Part shown: one piece after another, positions 35,302-44,592 of the stretch
How the letters are laid out: the number at the start of each line of letters is the position of its first letter
Position numbering within the stretch: position 1 is the stretch's first letter
NCBI GenBank assembly: GCA_034180455.1
Contig: JAXFOG010000012.1
Location: 44,964 to 108,963, forward strand
DNA: 64,000 nucleotides
Direction of reading: 5' to 3'
Source: JAAZPT01 sp034180455
Lineage (GTDB): Bacteria; Bacillota; Clostridia; Christensenellales; Aristaeellaceae
The notes under the pieces: model-generated
The model's database searches: none
Told to the model about the DNA's origin: nothing
What the model saw: the letters and a program-made list of their open reading frames with translations, nothing else
Position numbers and translations under genes: made by a program

Positions 35302-35330
35302 TTGTAATAATTATTATTATTTGATAAAAT
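35302..35330 (+). promoter_or_regulatory. Promoter of the MoxR-DUF58-transglutaminase operon
   Basis: TTGTAA (35302-35307) and TAAAAT (35325-35330) are separated by 17 bases in a very AT-rich gap. Confidence 0.55.
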
Positions 35331-35361
35331 ATTTTTGTAAAATAATTATTAGAGGGAAAAT

Positions 35362-36306
35362 ATGATAGATGCTCGTGCTTTGATAGATCAGTTAAAAAGA
35401 AATATATCAACTGTAATTGTAGGTAAGGAATATGCTATTGAGCTTGCTCTTATAGCACTTGTGTGCAAAGGCCACGTTCTTATAGAAGACGTGCCAGGCA
35501 CGGGTAAAACTACAATGGCAAGTGCCCTTGCTAAAAGTCTGAACTGTTCGTTCAAGCGTATTCAGTTTACACCTGATGTTGTTCCAAGCGACATCACTGG
35601 TTTTACTGCAGTAAATATGAAAACGGGCGAACTTGACTTCCACGAGGGTTCAATAATGAGCCAAATCGTGCTAGCTGATGAAATAAATAGAACATCGCCA
35701 AAAACACAGTCTGCTTTGCTTGAGGCTATGGAGGAATACCAAGTAACAGTTGATGGCATTACTCATCCTCTGCCAAAGCCATTTATGGTGCTTGCTACAC
35801 AGAACCCAAACGAGTTTATGGGTACATATCCTCTTCCAGAAGCACAGCTAGATAGATTCTTTATGCGTATAAATTTAGGATATCCAACTATTGAAGAAGA
35901 GATGGACGTTCTAAACAGATTTACAGCTAGAGTTAATCCTCTGCAAACACTTCAGCCGGTTTGCAACGCAGAGGATATTGTTGATATGCAGTCTCAAATA
36001 GCTGAAGTATATTGTTCAGATGAGATAAAGCAGTATGTAGCTCTGATCGCTGATGCTACTCGCAATCACGCATCATTAGCATTAGGATGCTCAACTCGTT
36101 CATGCATTGCATTACTAAAGGCTGGTCAGGCATGCGCTCTGCTAAATCAACGTGATTATGTTTTGCCAGATGATATATATAATATGGTAAAGCCTGTAAT
36201 GTGCCATAGAATGCAAACCACCCCTGATTCAAAGCTTAGAGGCATAAATACTGAGCAGGTTATGGATCAGATACTTGATAATGTACATGTTCCGATGAGG
36301 GTATAA
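35362..36306 (+). CDS. MoxR-family AAA+ ATPase
   Basis: The 314-residue ATPase has EDVPGTGKTTMA (Walker A), QIVLADEINRTSPKTQSALLEAMEE (Walker B and beyond, cited here by position 100-125), the sensor ATQNPNE and PEAQLDRFFM. MoxR proteins act as chaperones that load cofactors or assemble complexes, often with DUF58 and transglutaminase-like partners, as here. AGAGGG precedes the ATG. The next gene starts 11 bases after the stop. Confidence 0.95.
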   Translation: MIDARALIDQLKRNISTVIVGKEYAIELALIALVCKGHVLIEDVPGTGKTTMASALAKSLNCSFKRIQFTPDVVPSDITGFTAVNMKTGELDFHEGSIMSQIVLADEINRTSPKTQSALLEAMEEYQVTVDGITHPLPKPFMVLATQNPNEFMGTYPLPEAQLDRFFMRINLGYPTIEEEMDVLNRFTARVNPLQTLQPVCNAEDIVDMQSQIAEVYCSDEIKQYVALIADATRNHASLALGCSTRSCIALLKAGQACALLNQRDYVLPDDIYNMVKPVMCHRMQTTPDSKLRGINTEQVMDQILDNVHVPMRV

Positions 36307-36316
36307 GAGTATAGCC

Positions 36317-37486
36317 ATGAAAAAAGCTACGCAAAGGCTACTATACCTATACATATTTTTGATGTTTATGGCTCTATCCATGGGGCGCATAAGCTATTGG
36401 ATGCCTGTCATAGTTCTTACGCTTGTGATAGGCTACTCTTTTTTGAGTGCATATTTAGCCAAAACAAATATGCATATTGTTCAAAATAATAGCGAAAAAC
36501 TTGTAGCAAGAGGCGATGTGCTTAATATAGAAATAAGCATAGATACAGGTACTATATTTCCAATAGCTCCAGTAAAGCTGCACATAATAGATCATAATTT
36601 GGAAAGCCGTGTAATAGAGATAGATAGCAGACTTTCCAATCCAAGCTATGAATTTATGGCAAGACATGTTGGTAAATACTATCCTGGTATTGAGTATTGT
36701 CTTGTAAGCGATATTTTTGGAATGTTTGAATTTAAAGTAGATAGTGAATCAAAGTCTCAGCCTATATATGTAAGCCCCAAAATTTTCCCAGTTGAGGATA
36801 TAAAATTTGGCGTAGGTGATATGGGGGCTGAGACCATAAAGCGTGCTCAGGAGGATATGAGCTCTCCAAGTGGAATAAGAAAGTACCAATTTGGCGACCC
36901 CCTAAAAAAAATACACTGGAAGCTATCTATGCGTAAGCAGGAGATAATGGTGCGTCAGTATGAGGAGCCAACTCTTCCATCCACATTGATACTTATGGAT
37001 GCTTCATCTCCCCATGTAAGCGAGAACGCAGATAGCGAAACACTTGCCTCGCTTAAAGATGGCGTTCTGGAAACTGCAGCATCAATGGCATACAGTCAAG
37101 TCAAGCTAAAAAACAAGGTAAAACTACCTATATTGGGAAGCTCTCCTTTTATATACACCTCTGATATGGGATTTAAAGTGCTTCTTGAGCGCCTTAGCAC
37201 TGTTGGCTTTGATGAAAATACCAGATTTGAACGTTTTATTTTTTATGAGATGGCAAATATCAGGCAGGCTGGTGCAGTAGTAATAATTACTACTAGACTA
37301 ACATCTGCTTTGATAGAAGTGGTGGGGCAAGTTGCACAAAAAGGACCAGTAGTAAGACTATACCTAGTTACTCTAAACAAGGATAATCCAGCCTATGAGC
37401 CTATGGTTGCAAAACTTCAATCTAGATCCGTAGAAGTTTGCTATGTAGAGGCTGATAACTATGAATATGAAGACATTGAAGCTTGA
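36317..37486 (+). CDS. DUF58-domain membrane protein
   Basis: The 389-residue protein has two membrane helices at about 8-50. A beta-rich middle part follows, and then the DUF58 core with PSGIRKYQFGDPLKKIHWKLS-like spacing (around residues 184-203) and EPTLPSTLILMD, a VWA-like strand with a metal site that may be incomplete. DUF58 proteins are obligate partners of MoxR ATPases. The gene overlaps the next by 26 bases. Confidence 0.92.
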   Translation: MKKATQRLLYLYIFLMFMALSMGRISYWMPVIVLTLVIGYSFLSAYLAKTNMHIVQNNSEKLVARGDVLNIEISIDTGTIFPIAPVKLHIIDHNLESRVIEIDSRLSNPSYEFMARHVGKYYPGIEYCLVSDIFGMFEFKVDSESKSQPIYVSPKIFPVEDIKFGVGDMGAETIKRAQEDMSSPSGIRKYQFGDPLKKIHWKLSMRKQEIMVRQYEEPTLPSTLILMDASSPHVSENADSETLASLKDGVLETAASMAYSQVKLKNKVKLPILGSSPFIYTSDMGFKVLLERLSTVGFDENTRFERFIFYEMANIRQAGAVVIITTRLTSALIEVVGQVAQKGPVVRLYLVTLNKDNPAYEPMVAKLQSRSVEVCYVEADNYEYEDIEA

Positions 37487-39689
37487 GTTACGAAATAATT
37501 TAATAGCAATGCTTTTTGCAAGTGGTATCGCAATGACGGTACTATCTTGTTTTTCAATGTATTCTGCAATAGGTCTATCGCTTATTGCTATTGTTTTGAT
37601 GTTTGCATTACTTATTCTTTTTAGAATAAATTTCGTTACCAAGATAGTGGGAGCTGCTTTAATTGCCTTTTTGACAGTATTTATGCTGGTTACTGGTGTT
37701 TTAGGAAATTTTGTTCATAGCAGCATAGAGATGTTTAAAACATTGGCCTATTTTATTTTAGGTAGCAATAATATATTCTTGGTATATAGTGACACATTTG
37801 CCATATTTATAGCTTTTTTAAGTGTGCTGCTTGCCAAAATACTATGCGATGAATATCTAAGCTTTGTGCCAATGATCGTTGTGCTTGTGGCACTGATGTA
37901 TATAGTTTTACAGATAGGTGTTGGTTTTCAATACATATATACTTTGCCTTCTTGGATAGCCCTTATGCTTAAGGCCTTAAATAAGGATAGAGCTTTTGAT
38001 ATCAAGTCAAACGCTGTTGCACTTGCAATTGTGGCTCTAGCTTTTTTAATTATTCCATTTAGTATGGGCACTATTAAGCCATTAAATAATTTTGCAACCG
38101 AGCTAAAGCAAAAGATAAAAGATTATATGTTTTTTAATGATGAGCGTGAAATATTCTCTATAAACGACTATGGCTATTATCCGTTTGGGGTTGATCGCTT
38201 TGGTGGAAAGCCAGAAATTAAAGATGACCCTATACTTACAGTTCAGACAGATAAAAAACTCTATCTTCGTGGTGCTACAAAGGACTTTTATACTGGTCTT
38301 GCATTTACAAATAGTAAGTCTACAAGTAGATTTCTATTAAATAGCTATCGCTGGAGAGGATTAAAGAAACAATATCTCCTTGAAGAATATCCAATCACTA
38401 TGGTGAATGAAGGTGTTTTTAAAGCAGATTCACATAAGGTAGATATATATAACAGTATACATTCTACGCTGCTTATTCCTGCCTATAATAGAGAGCTTAG
38501 CACAAATAGGGATATGGTACCGTATTTTAACGAGATAGGTGAGCAATTCATCACTCGTAACCTTGCCCCTGGAGATTCATATACATTCTCTAGCCCAGCA
38601 ATAGCAGCAGGCGATGTAGGACTTGAACCATTGGTAGATAGAGCTTCAGGACTTGTTGACAAAAATTATAGAGCTATACAATCTGATTATTTGCAGGTTC
38701 CTGATCATATTGAGAATGCAGTTTATAATCTTAAAGATAAAATAATTGCTAATGCTGAAACGCCTTATGATAAGGCTATGGCAATTATGAATTTTTTACA
38801 ACACAATTATAATTATAGCCTTGATGTTAAGGAAGTTCCTTCCCAAAATGACTTTATCACATATTTTTTGTTTATAGAGAGAAAAGGCTATTGTACATAT
38901 TTTGCATCTGCAATGACTATGCTTTGCAGAATGTCAGGCGTTCCTGCAAGATATGTCGAGGGCTTTGTTGCAAATCCAGATTCAGATAATTTGGCAAGAG
39001 TTACTGGCAAAGATGCTCATGCATGGACTGAAGTTTATCTATCTGGATTTGGCTGGGTACCTTTTGATGCCACTGCGCCTATTCCTGAAAATAAGCCAGA
39101 TACTCCTCCAGAAAATAAGAATGACCCTGAAAATAATGAGGATGAAGATATGGATAATGAGGAAGAACCGACTCCTACTCCACCACCTTCAGAGCCAGAA
39201 CCAAGCCCAGAACCTAGCCCAGAGCCAGATCAGCATGATCAAGGAAATAATGATGAAAATCACAGCAGCCCAATACTTTTTATAATTGCGCTTATTGCAA
39301 TCATTATAGCAACTGCACTATATATATACTATACTCAGCCTCCTCAACTTGCCGAGAGGGAGAAGGATCAAAAAGAAAGAATTAGAATATATGTAAGAGC
39401 AGTAATGAGTATGCTCAATCATTGGAGTAAGGACGTTCCAAAGTACAATCAAAGCAAGACTCTGTTTGACTACTGTATCAGCGTTCAAAACAAACTTAAA
39501 ACTCCAACACTTCCATTTGCAAATTCTGTAAATACGCTTATTTATTCCAACAAGAGAGATCTTGAAATGGAAGAAAAGACAATAATAGAGTTTTATAATC
39601 AGCTTTATTCACAGCTTAGTCCATGGAAAAAGCCTCTGCAGATATTTAGGTTTACAGTTCTAACTCACTCAAAGCACAATATTATATAA
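37461..39689 (+). CDS. Membrane transglutaminase-like protein (TgpA type)
   Basis: The 742-residue protein has about seven N-terminal membrane helices and then an outside domain with a transglutaminase core. The catalytic triad is complete: Cys478 in KGYCTYF, His520 in DAHAWTEV and Asp536 in PFDATAP. A Pro-Glu-Pro-Ser rich linker (around 565-595) leads to one more membrane helix and a cytoplasmic DUF4129-like tail. These proteins probably cut or crosslink envelope proteins, with MoxR and DUF58 as helpers. Two in-frame ATGs (37461 and 37467) lie within the end of the DUF58 gene; either could be used. Confidence 0.92.
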   Translation: MNMKTLKLELRNNLIAMLFASGIAMTVLSCFSMYSAIGLSLIAIVLMFALLILFRINFVTKIVGAALIAFLTVFMLVTGVLGNFVHSSIEMFKTLAYFILGSNNIFLVYSDTFAIFIAFLSVLLAKILCDEYLSFVPMIVVLVALMYIVLQIGVGFQYIYTLPSWIALMLKALNKDRAFDIKSNAVALAIVALAFLIIPFSMGTIKPLNNFATELKQKIKDYMFFNDEREIFSINDYGYYPFGVDRFGGKPEIKDDPILTVQTDKKLYLRGATKDFYTGLAFTNSKSTSRFLLNSYRWRGLKKQYLLEEYPITMVNEGVFKADSHKVDIYNSIHSTLLIPAYNRELSTNRDMVPYFNEIGEQFITRNLAPGDSYTFSSPAIAAGDVGLEPLVDRASGLVDKNYRAIQSDYLQVPDHIENAVYNLKDKIIANAETPYDKAMAIMNFLQHNYNYSLDVKEVPSQNDFITYFLFIERKGYCTYFASAMTMLCRMSGVPARYVEGFVANPDSDNLARVTGKDAHAWTEVYLSGFGWVPFDATAPIPENKPDTPPENKNDPENNEDEDMDNEEEPTPTPPPSEPEPSPEPSPEPDQHDQGNNDENHSSPILFIIALIAIIIATALYIYYTQPPQLAEREKDQKERIRIYVRAVMSMLNHWSKDVPKYNQSKTLFDYCISVQNKLKTPTLPFANSVNTLIYSNKRDLEMEEKTIIEFYNQLYSQLSPWKKPLQIFRFTVLTHSKHNII

Positions 39690-39695
39690 AAAATT

Positions 39696-39718
39696 GACTG
39701 CGATTTTAACTCGCAGTC
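39696..39718. terminator. Bidirectional terminator
   Basis: GACTGCGA / TCGCAGTC, an 8-bp stem with a seven-base loop, separates the convergent transglutaminase-like and copper ATPase genes; A-run on one side and T-rich on the other. Confidence 0.8.
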
Positions 39719-39726
39719 GATTTATT

Positions 39727-39930
39727 TTATTTGCTTGCTTTATAGCCTTCTGCATTTATAGCTTCTATCAGCTTTTCAATGTCTGTAGGCTTACTTAGCT
39801 CTATTTCAACATTTTTCTTTTCTAAACTTGGCTTTGCTGTTATAACGCCATCAATTTTTTCAAGTGCGTCTTTTACATGCTTTACGCAATGTTGGCAAGA
39901 CATGCCATCTACATTAAGTGTAATTTTCAT
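39727..39930 (-). CDS. copZ: Possible separately translated CopZ copper chaperone within the 3' end of copA
   Basis: In-frame ATG at 39930 is preceded on the minus strand by AAAGGAGA (39948-39941), ten bases away, in a stretch that encodes a nondescript KGDTNN linker in CopA. Starting there gives a 67-residue protein, KITLNVDGMSCQHC onward, the normal CopZ length. Cells may therefore make both the fused ATPase and free chaperone. E. coli copA also yields a CopZ-like product, though by frameshift. Use of this start is inference; the DNA pattern is seen directly. Confidence 0.5.
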   Translation of the reverse strand: MKITLNVDGMSCQHCVKHVKDALEKIDGVITAKPSLEKKNVEIELSKPTDIEKLIEAINAEGYKASK

Positions 39931-42180
39931 ATTATTAGTATCTCCTTTTATATTTTTTCTATTTGAGAAAAAGTTAAGCCTTAGAGCATTACTTACCACA
40001 AATATAGAACTCATGCTCATTGCAAATGCTGCAAACATAGGATTAAGCCTTATTCCAAATCTATTATATAACACACCAGCGGCAATTGGTATACCTATTA
40101 TATTATATATAAATGCCCAAAATAGATTTTGCTTAATATTTCTAAGGGTGGAACGACTTATTTCCACTGATTTTGCTATATCCATAAGATCGCTTTTCAT
40201 AAGCACTATATCAGCACTTTCGATTGCAATATCTGTGCCAGCGCCTATTGCTATTCCTATATCAGCCCTAGTGAGTGATGGTGCATCATTTATTCCATCA
40301 CCTACCATAATAACATGCTTGCCACTTTCTTGCAGCTCACGAATAAATTTCTCCTTGTCTTGTGGGAGCAGCTCAGCCTTGTAATCATTTATTTCTGTTT
40401 GCTTTGCAATAAGTGCTGCCGTTGTATTATTGTCTCCAGTAAGCATTATTGTATTAAGACCCAAAGATTTAAGCCTTGCTATTGCTTTTGGACTACTTTC
40501 CTTTATGCTATCTGAAAGATACAGAGTCCCCAATAGCTTATTTGCTTTTGCTATGTAAATAGCAGTGCTACCATTATTTTCGTCTTTATTTTCAACAGTT
40601 ATACCGTTGTTATTCATAAGCCTTTTGTTGCCAGCAAAATATTTTTCTCCGTCAATGCTTGCGCTTATGCCAGCTCCTTCGTGCTGTTCAAAATCATTTA
40701 CAGTATAATATTCATCATTGTTATATTTATCAACTATTGCCTTTGCTAGAGGATGCTCAGAGTTTTTTTCAAGCGAGGCAGCAATTTTAATTAGCTCTGA
40801 TTCATCAATAAGGCTATTAACATTACAAACGGTAGGTGCTCCATTTGTGATGGTGCCTGTCTTGTCTAAAACTATCGTATCGCATGAGGCTGTATGTTCA
40901 AGTGCTTCTGCTGATTTAAACAATATGCCATTCCTGGCCGCAACTCCAGTTCCAACCATTATTGCAGTTGGTGTTGCAAGTCCTAATGCGCATGGACATG
41001 AGATAACTAGCACACTTATTCCCATAGCCAAAGCAAATTCAAAGCCTTTTCCACCAATGAGCCATGTAATGAATGTAATTATAGCTATTCCAATTACTAT
41101 TGGTACAAAAACAGAGCTTACTTTATCTGCAAGCTTTGCAATAGGAGCCTTGCTGCTAGTTGCTTCATCCACAAGCGCTATTATCTTTGCAAGAGTACTA
41201 TCACTTGCCACATGAGTCGCTCTCATTTTGAAGAAACCAGACCTATTTATCGTTCCAGACATCAAACTGTCCCCAATTGATTTATCAACAGGCAGGCTTT
41301 CTCCACTTATTGCAGATTCGTCCACAGAGCCATTGCCAAATATTAGTTCTCCATCACAAGCTATGCTTTCTCCAGCTTTAACAATAACTATGTCTCCTAC
41401 AACCAAGTCATCTATTGATACTAGCAATTCCTTGCCATCTCGTTCTATGGTGGCAGTTTTTGGACTTAGACTCATTAGCTTGTCTATCGCTGCACTGGTC
41501 TTTCCCTTTGCTCTTGATTCAAAATACTTACCTAAAGTTATAAGCGTAAGTATGGTACCCGCTCCCTCAAAATATAGCTCATGTACCATTGTGTGAGCCG
41601 ATGCCATATCGCCATGCCCTAAAAAATACGCCATCTTGAATAGTGCAAATATACTATATGCAGTGGCTGCGCCAGAACCAAGGGATATGAGTGTATCCAT
41701 GTTTGGTGATAGCTTTATAAGGTTTTTAAAACCATGTTTAAAATAATGGCCGTTAATCACAAGTATCGGCATAAGCAATACAAGCTGCATTAGTGCAAAC
41801 ACAAGTATATTTTCATGCCCCAATAAAAAGCTAGGAAGTGGCCAATTATACATGTAACCCATGCTTATATAGAAAAGAGGCACACAAAATACAGCAGACC
41901 AAATCAACCTACTTTTTGCTTTGTCATGCTCATCATCTTGAGCTATTGTTTTATTTGCTTCTTTTTCATTTGCTAGCTTTGCTCCATAACCAGCATCATT
42001 AACTACTGCAATTATTTTATCAGGGCTTATTTTGCCTTCGTCGTATTCTGCTAACATGGAGTTTTTTATTAAATTTACAGAAACCTGGGATATTCCATCA
42101 ATATTATTTACAGCCTTCTCTACTCTTGCGCTACAAGCAGAGCAGGTCATACCTTCTATATCAAATTTTTGTTTTTTCAT
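39727..42180 (-). CDS. copA: Copper-exporting P-type ATPase with metal-binding domains at both ends (CopA-CopZ fusion)
   Basis: CopA pumps Cu(I) out of the cytoplasm. The N-terminal metal-binding domain has GMTCSACS (Cys13, Cys16). The pump core has the transport motif CPC near residue 395, the phosphorylated Asp in DKTGT near 437, HEGAG-type nucleotide binding (QHEGAGI) and GDGINDAP. From residue 751 a second metal-binding domain follows (GMSCQHC, Cys762 and Cys765), which looks like a complete 67-residue CopZ chaperone. The ATG at 42180 has GGGAGGTG five bases upstream. The linker between pump and CopZ part is short and its DNA looks like a gene-to-gene spacer. Confidence 0.94.
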   Translation of the reverse strand: MKKQKFDIEGMTCSACSARVEKAVNNIDGISQVSVNLIKNSMLAEYDEGKISPDKIIAVVNDAGYGAKLANEKEANKTIAQDDEHDKAKSRLIWSAVFCVPLFYISMGYMYNWPLPSFLLGHENILVFALMQLVLLMPILVINGHYFKHGFKNLIKLSPNMDTLISLGSGAATAYSIFALFKMAYFLGHGDMASAHTMVHELYFEGAGTILTLITLGKYFESRAKGKTSAAIDKLMSLSPKTATIERDGKELLVSIDDLVVGDIVIVKAGESIACDGELIFGNGSVDESAISGESLPVDKSIGDSLMSGTINRSGFFKMRATHVASDSTLAKIIALVDEATSSKAPIAKLADKVSSVFVPIVIGIAIITFITWLIGGKGFEFALAMGISVLVISCPCALGLATPTAIMVGTGVAARNGILFKSAEALEHTASCDTIVLDKTGTITNGAPTVCNVNSLIDESELIKIAASLEKNSEHPLAKAIVDKYNNDEYYTVNDFEQHEGAGISASIDGEKYFAGNKRLMNNNGITVENKDENNGSTAIYIAKANKLLGTLYLSDSIKESSPKAIARLKSLGLNTIMLTGDNNTTAALIAKQTEINDYKAELLPQDKEKFIRELQESGKHVIMVGDGINDAPSLTRADIGIAIGAGTDIAIESADIVLMKSDLMDIAKSVEISRSTLRNIKQNLFWAFIYNIIGIPIAAGVLYNRFGIRLNPMFAAFAMSMSSIFVVSNALRLNFFSNRKNIKGDTNNMKITLNVDGMSCQHCVKHVKDALEKIDGVITAKPSLEKKNVEIELSKPTDIEKLIEAINAEGYKASK

Positions 42181-42319
42181 AAACACCTCCCAATAACAAA
42201 AAGCCTATAATATTAATATAAACTGTTCTCTGCTAAAATAAACAAATCTCTGATTACTTGCATTTTATGGACATTTTATGTAAAATAAATATGTAATTAT
42301 CTGCTAATTTAGGAAAACT

Positions 42320-43315
42320 ATGGATATAAAGCCGGATTTAAGTCTGCTAAATATAAAAGATTTTTTGAATATTTCGCCTTCTCAGGATGCTTTTATACAA
42401 AGCATTTTAGACGGCAAACATAGTCATGCCTATCTTTTATATGGAGAGGATGGGCTTGCAAAACATAGGCTTTGTCATATTCTAGCAAATCATATTTTAA
42501 ATAGCAATGATAGCAGTGTAGACAAGCTAGTTATTTCCACAGAAACTGTTAAAAATCAAGGGCTAAGTACTGCTGTAAGCAGTATAGGCGTTGCTGCTAT
42601 AAGAGATATGCTTGTGCCTTTTATAAGCACCTTGTCCATGTTTAGTGGCAACAGAGTAGTGGTGATAGAGCATGCAGAGCTACTTACTATGCAGGCACAA
42701 AACGCTCTACTTAAACCTCTGGAGTCGGGCCGTGACGATATAATATATTTCCTTGTAGCCAACGAACTTAGCAAGATTATCCCTACTGTAAAATCTCGTT
42801 GTATTAAGGTGCAGATACATAGATGGGATACGGACAAAATAGCAAAATACCTTATGCAATTTGGAGTCGATTCAAGCCTCGCTAAAAATGCTGCAAATCA
42901 TAGCTCAGGGCTTGTTGGCAGAGCAATAGAGATAATCAATAACTCAACAGAAACGGAATATCTGGATAAAGCTATTGATAGACTTTTAAATCTTTCGTCT
43001 TTGACTGATGCTGTAAGATTTTCTTGCGAATACGCCAAGTCTGGCGACGAATTTAAAAACAATCTGCTTGATACGTTTGAAAGAATAGTAGAGTCGGCAT
43101 TGCACAAGTCATGCAATGTGGAAGGTGGATATTATATTGAATATCCAGATAATTGGCAAACGGCCATAAAAGATAGACAGATAATAAGCTTTAACAAAAT
43201 AATTGAGAGCACCATGCTCGCAAGACGTATGAATAAGATGCAGTCAAATTGGCAGTCTGTAATGGATCGCTGGTTGGCATCAATTGTGGAGGAAACAGCC
43301 CGATGGCAACAATAG
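42320..43315 (+). CDS. holB: DNA polymerase III subunit delta'
   Basis: Delta' is part of the clamp loader that puts the sliding clamp on DNA. The 331-residue protein has an AAA+ fold: SHAYLLYGEDGLAKHR in place of a full Walker A, VVIEHAELLTMQAQNALLKPLE (core of the family) and the SRC motif in VKSRCIKV. The usual zinc module between Walker A and B is not evident, being replaced by a stretch without Cys pairs. It overlaps ricT by 13 bases, the normal Firmicutes order holB-ricT. Confidence 0.9.
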   Translation: MDIKPDLSLLNIKDFLNISPSQDAFIQSILDGKHSHAYLLYGEDGLAKHRLCHILANHILNSNDSSVDKLVISTETVKNQGLSTAVSSIGVAAIRDMLVPFISTLSMFSGNRVVVIEHAELLTMQAQNALLKPLESGRDDIIYFLVANELSKIIPTVKSRCIKVQIHRWDTDKIAKYLMQFGVDSSLAKNAANHSSGLVGRAIEIINNSTETEYLDKAIDRLLNLSSLTDAVRFSCEYAKSGDEFKNNLLDTFERIVESALHKSCNVEGGYYIEYPDNWQTAIKDRQIISFNKIIESTMLARRMNKMQSNWQSVMDRWLASIVEETARWQQ

Positions 43316-44544
43316 TGGGCGTGAGGATAAAAAACTCAGGCAAGTTATTTTACTTTAGTCCTGCCAATGTGTGGCCCAAGCGTGGCGATAAGGTTATAGT
43401 TGAAACCGTTCGTGGCGTAGTTATGGGAGAAGTGGTTCTGGACTTAAAAAAGATAGATGATGATATGATTACTATTCCTTTGAAACCAGTAATCAGAATA
43501 GCTACACAAGAAGATATAAATCACCAGAAAGAGCTGGATAGCTTTGCTATGCAGGCTTTTAGAGAGTGCAAATTAAAGATTGAAGAGCATAATCTAGATA
43601 TGAAGCTAGTTAGAGTAGAGCCTATGTTTGATGATAGCAAAATCATGTTCTACTTTACAGCAAATCAGCGCATTGATTTTAGAGACTTGGTAAAGGATCT
43701 TGCATCAATGTATAAAAGACGTATAGAACTTAGACAAATAGGCGTTCGTGATGAAGCAAAGATTATTGGTACACTAGGTTCATGTGGTAGAAAAGTGTGT
43801 TGTGCTGGATTTCTAAAGACGTTCCAACCAGTATCTATCAAGATGGCAAAGGAGCAGAGCCTATCTCTTAATCCTACCAAGATAAGTGGCGCATGTGGTA
43901 GGCTCATGTGCTGCCTAAAATATGAACAAGATTACTATGAGCTTATGCATAAGCTTATGCCAAAAGTAAATAAAGAGGTAGATACTCCAGATGGCAAAGG
44001 AATAGTAAGTGAAGTTAATGTTCTAATGGAAACAATAAAGGTAAAAATTCAAAAAGACGATGATACTGAAATAAAAACTTATATGCTCGAGCAAATAAAC
44101 AATCCCGAAGCCTATGCAGTAGATAAAGAAGAAAAGCCACTTACAGAGTTTGAGCAATTTATTATTGATGAAAAAGCAAAGCAGAAAGAACAAAAAAGCT
44201 CAAAACCTGAAGAAAAGAACCAGAATACTTCTATAAATAACACAAATACCAACCAAGAGCAGAAGCGTATAAATAAATATCCAAAGCATACTCGCAGAGT
44301 AAAAAACAACAAAAACACAAGTGATGATACAAATCAAAAAATGGAAAACAGCCATCAAAAAGGCAAGCAATCTTCAAATAATTTAAATTCAAAGAAAAGC
44401 AAAAATGGCAATACATTTGCTGCTATCAAGAAAAGACAAAAGTTTGAGAAAAAACCAAATAATATTACTGAAGAAAAGAAGAAAAAAGTGCAAAGTTCAT
44501 GGCAAAAGGCTGTGGAAAAAGCAATAGAAAACTCACAGAAATGA
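43303..44544 (+). CDS. ricT: RicT (YaaT, PSP1 domain) with long basic tail
   Basis: RicT belongs to the RicAFT complex, which carries Fe-S clusters and helps RNase Y process mRNAs; in Bacillus it affects sporulation, competence and biofilm. The PSP1 core has the cluster-binding Cys sets GSCGRKVCCAGF and GACGRLMCCLKYE. I start at the ATG at 43303, nine bases after GGAGG, giving MATIVGVRIKN. The core ends near residue 275. A tail of about 135 residues, rich in Lys, Asn, Gln and Ser with low complexity, follows; this is much longer than in Bacillus. Confidence 0.94.
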   Translation: MATIVGVRIKNSGKLFYFSPANVWPKRGDKVIVETVRGVVMGEVVLDLKKIDDDMITIPLKPVIRIATQEDINHQKELDSFAMQAFRECKLKIEEHNLDMKLVRVEPMFDDSKIMFYFTANQRIDFRDLVKDLASMYKRRIELRQIGVRDEAKIIGTLGSCGRKVCCAGFLKTFQPVSIKMAKEQSLSLNPTKISGACGRLMCCLKYEQDYYELMHKLMPKVNKEVDTPDGKGIVSEVNVLMETIKVKIQKDDDTEIKTYMLEQINNPEAYAVDKEEKPLTEFEQFIIDEKAKQKEQKSSKPEEKNQNTSINNTNTNQEQKRINKYPKHTRRVKNNKNTSDDTNQKMENSHQKGKQSSNNLNSKKSKNGNTFAAIKKRQKFEKKPNNITEEKKKKVQSSWQKAVEKAIENSQK

Positions 44545-44549
44545 TTATC

Positions 44550-44579
44550 CCCCTAATTTTAAAAAATTAGGGGATTTTA
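44550..44579 (+). terminator. Terminator after ricT
   Basis: CCCCTAATTTT / AAAATTAGGGG, an 11-bp perfect stem with an AA loop, followed by ATTTTAT. Confidence 0.9.
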
Positions 44580-44592
44580 TAAAGGAGCATAT

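Noticed and set aside
40718..41596. Two long plus-strand open frames inside copA
   Set aside because: They mirror the conserved pump core, are rich in Ser, Ile and Pro as expected for antisense frames, and have no start signals.
42187..42319. CsoR or CopY operator upstream of copA
   Set aside because: No copper-box-like palindrome could be found in the gap between copA and holB, although copper control is expected.
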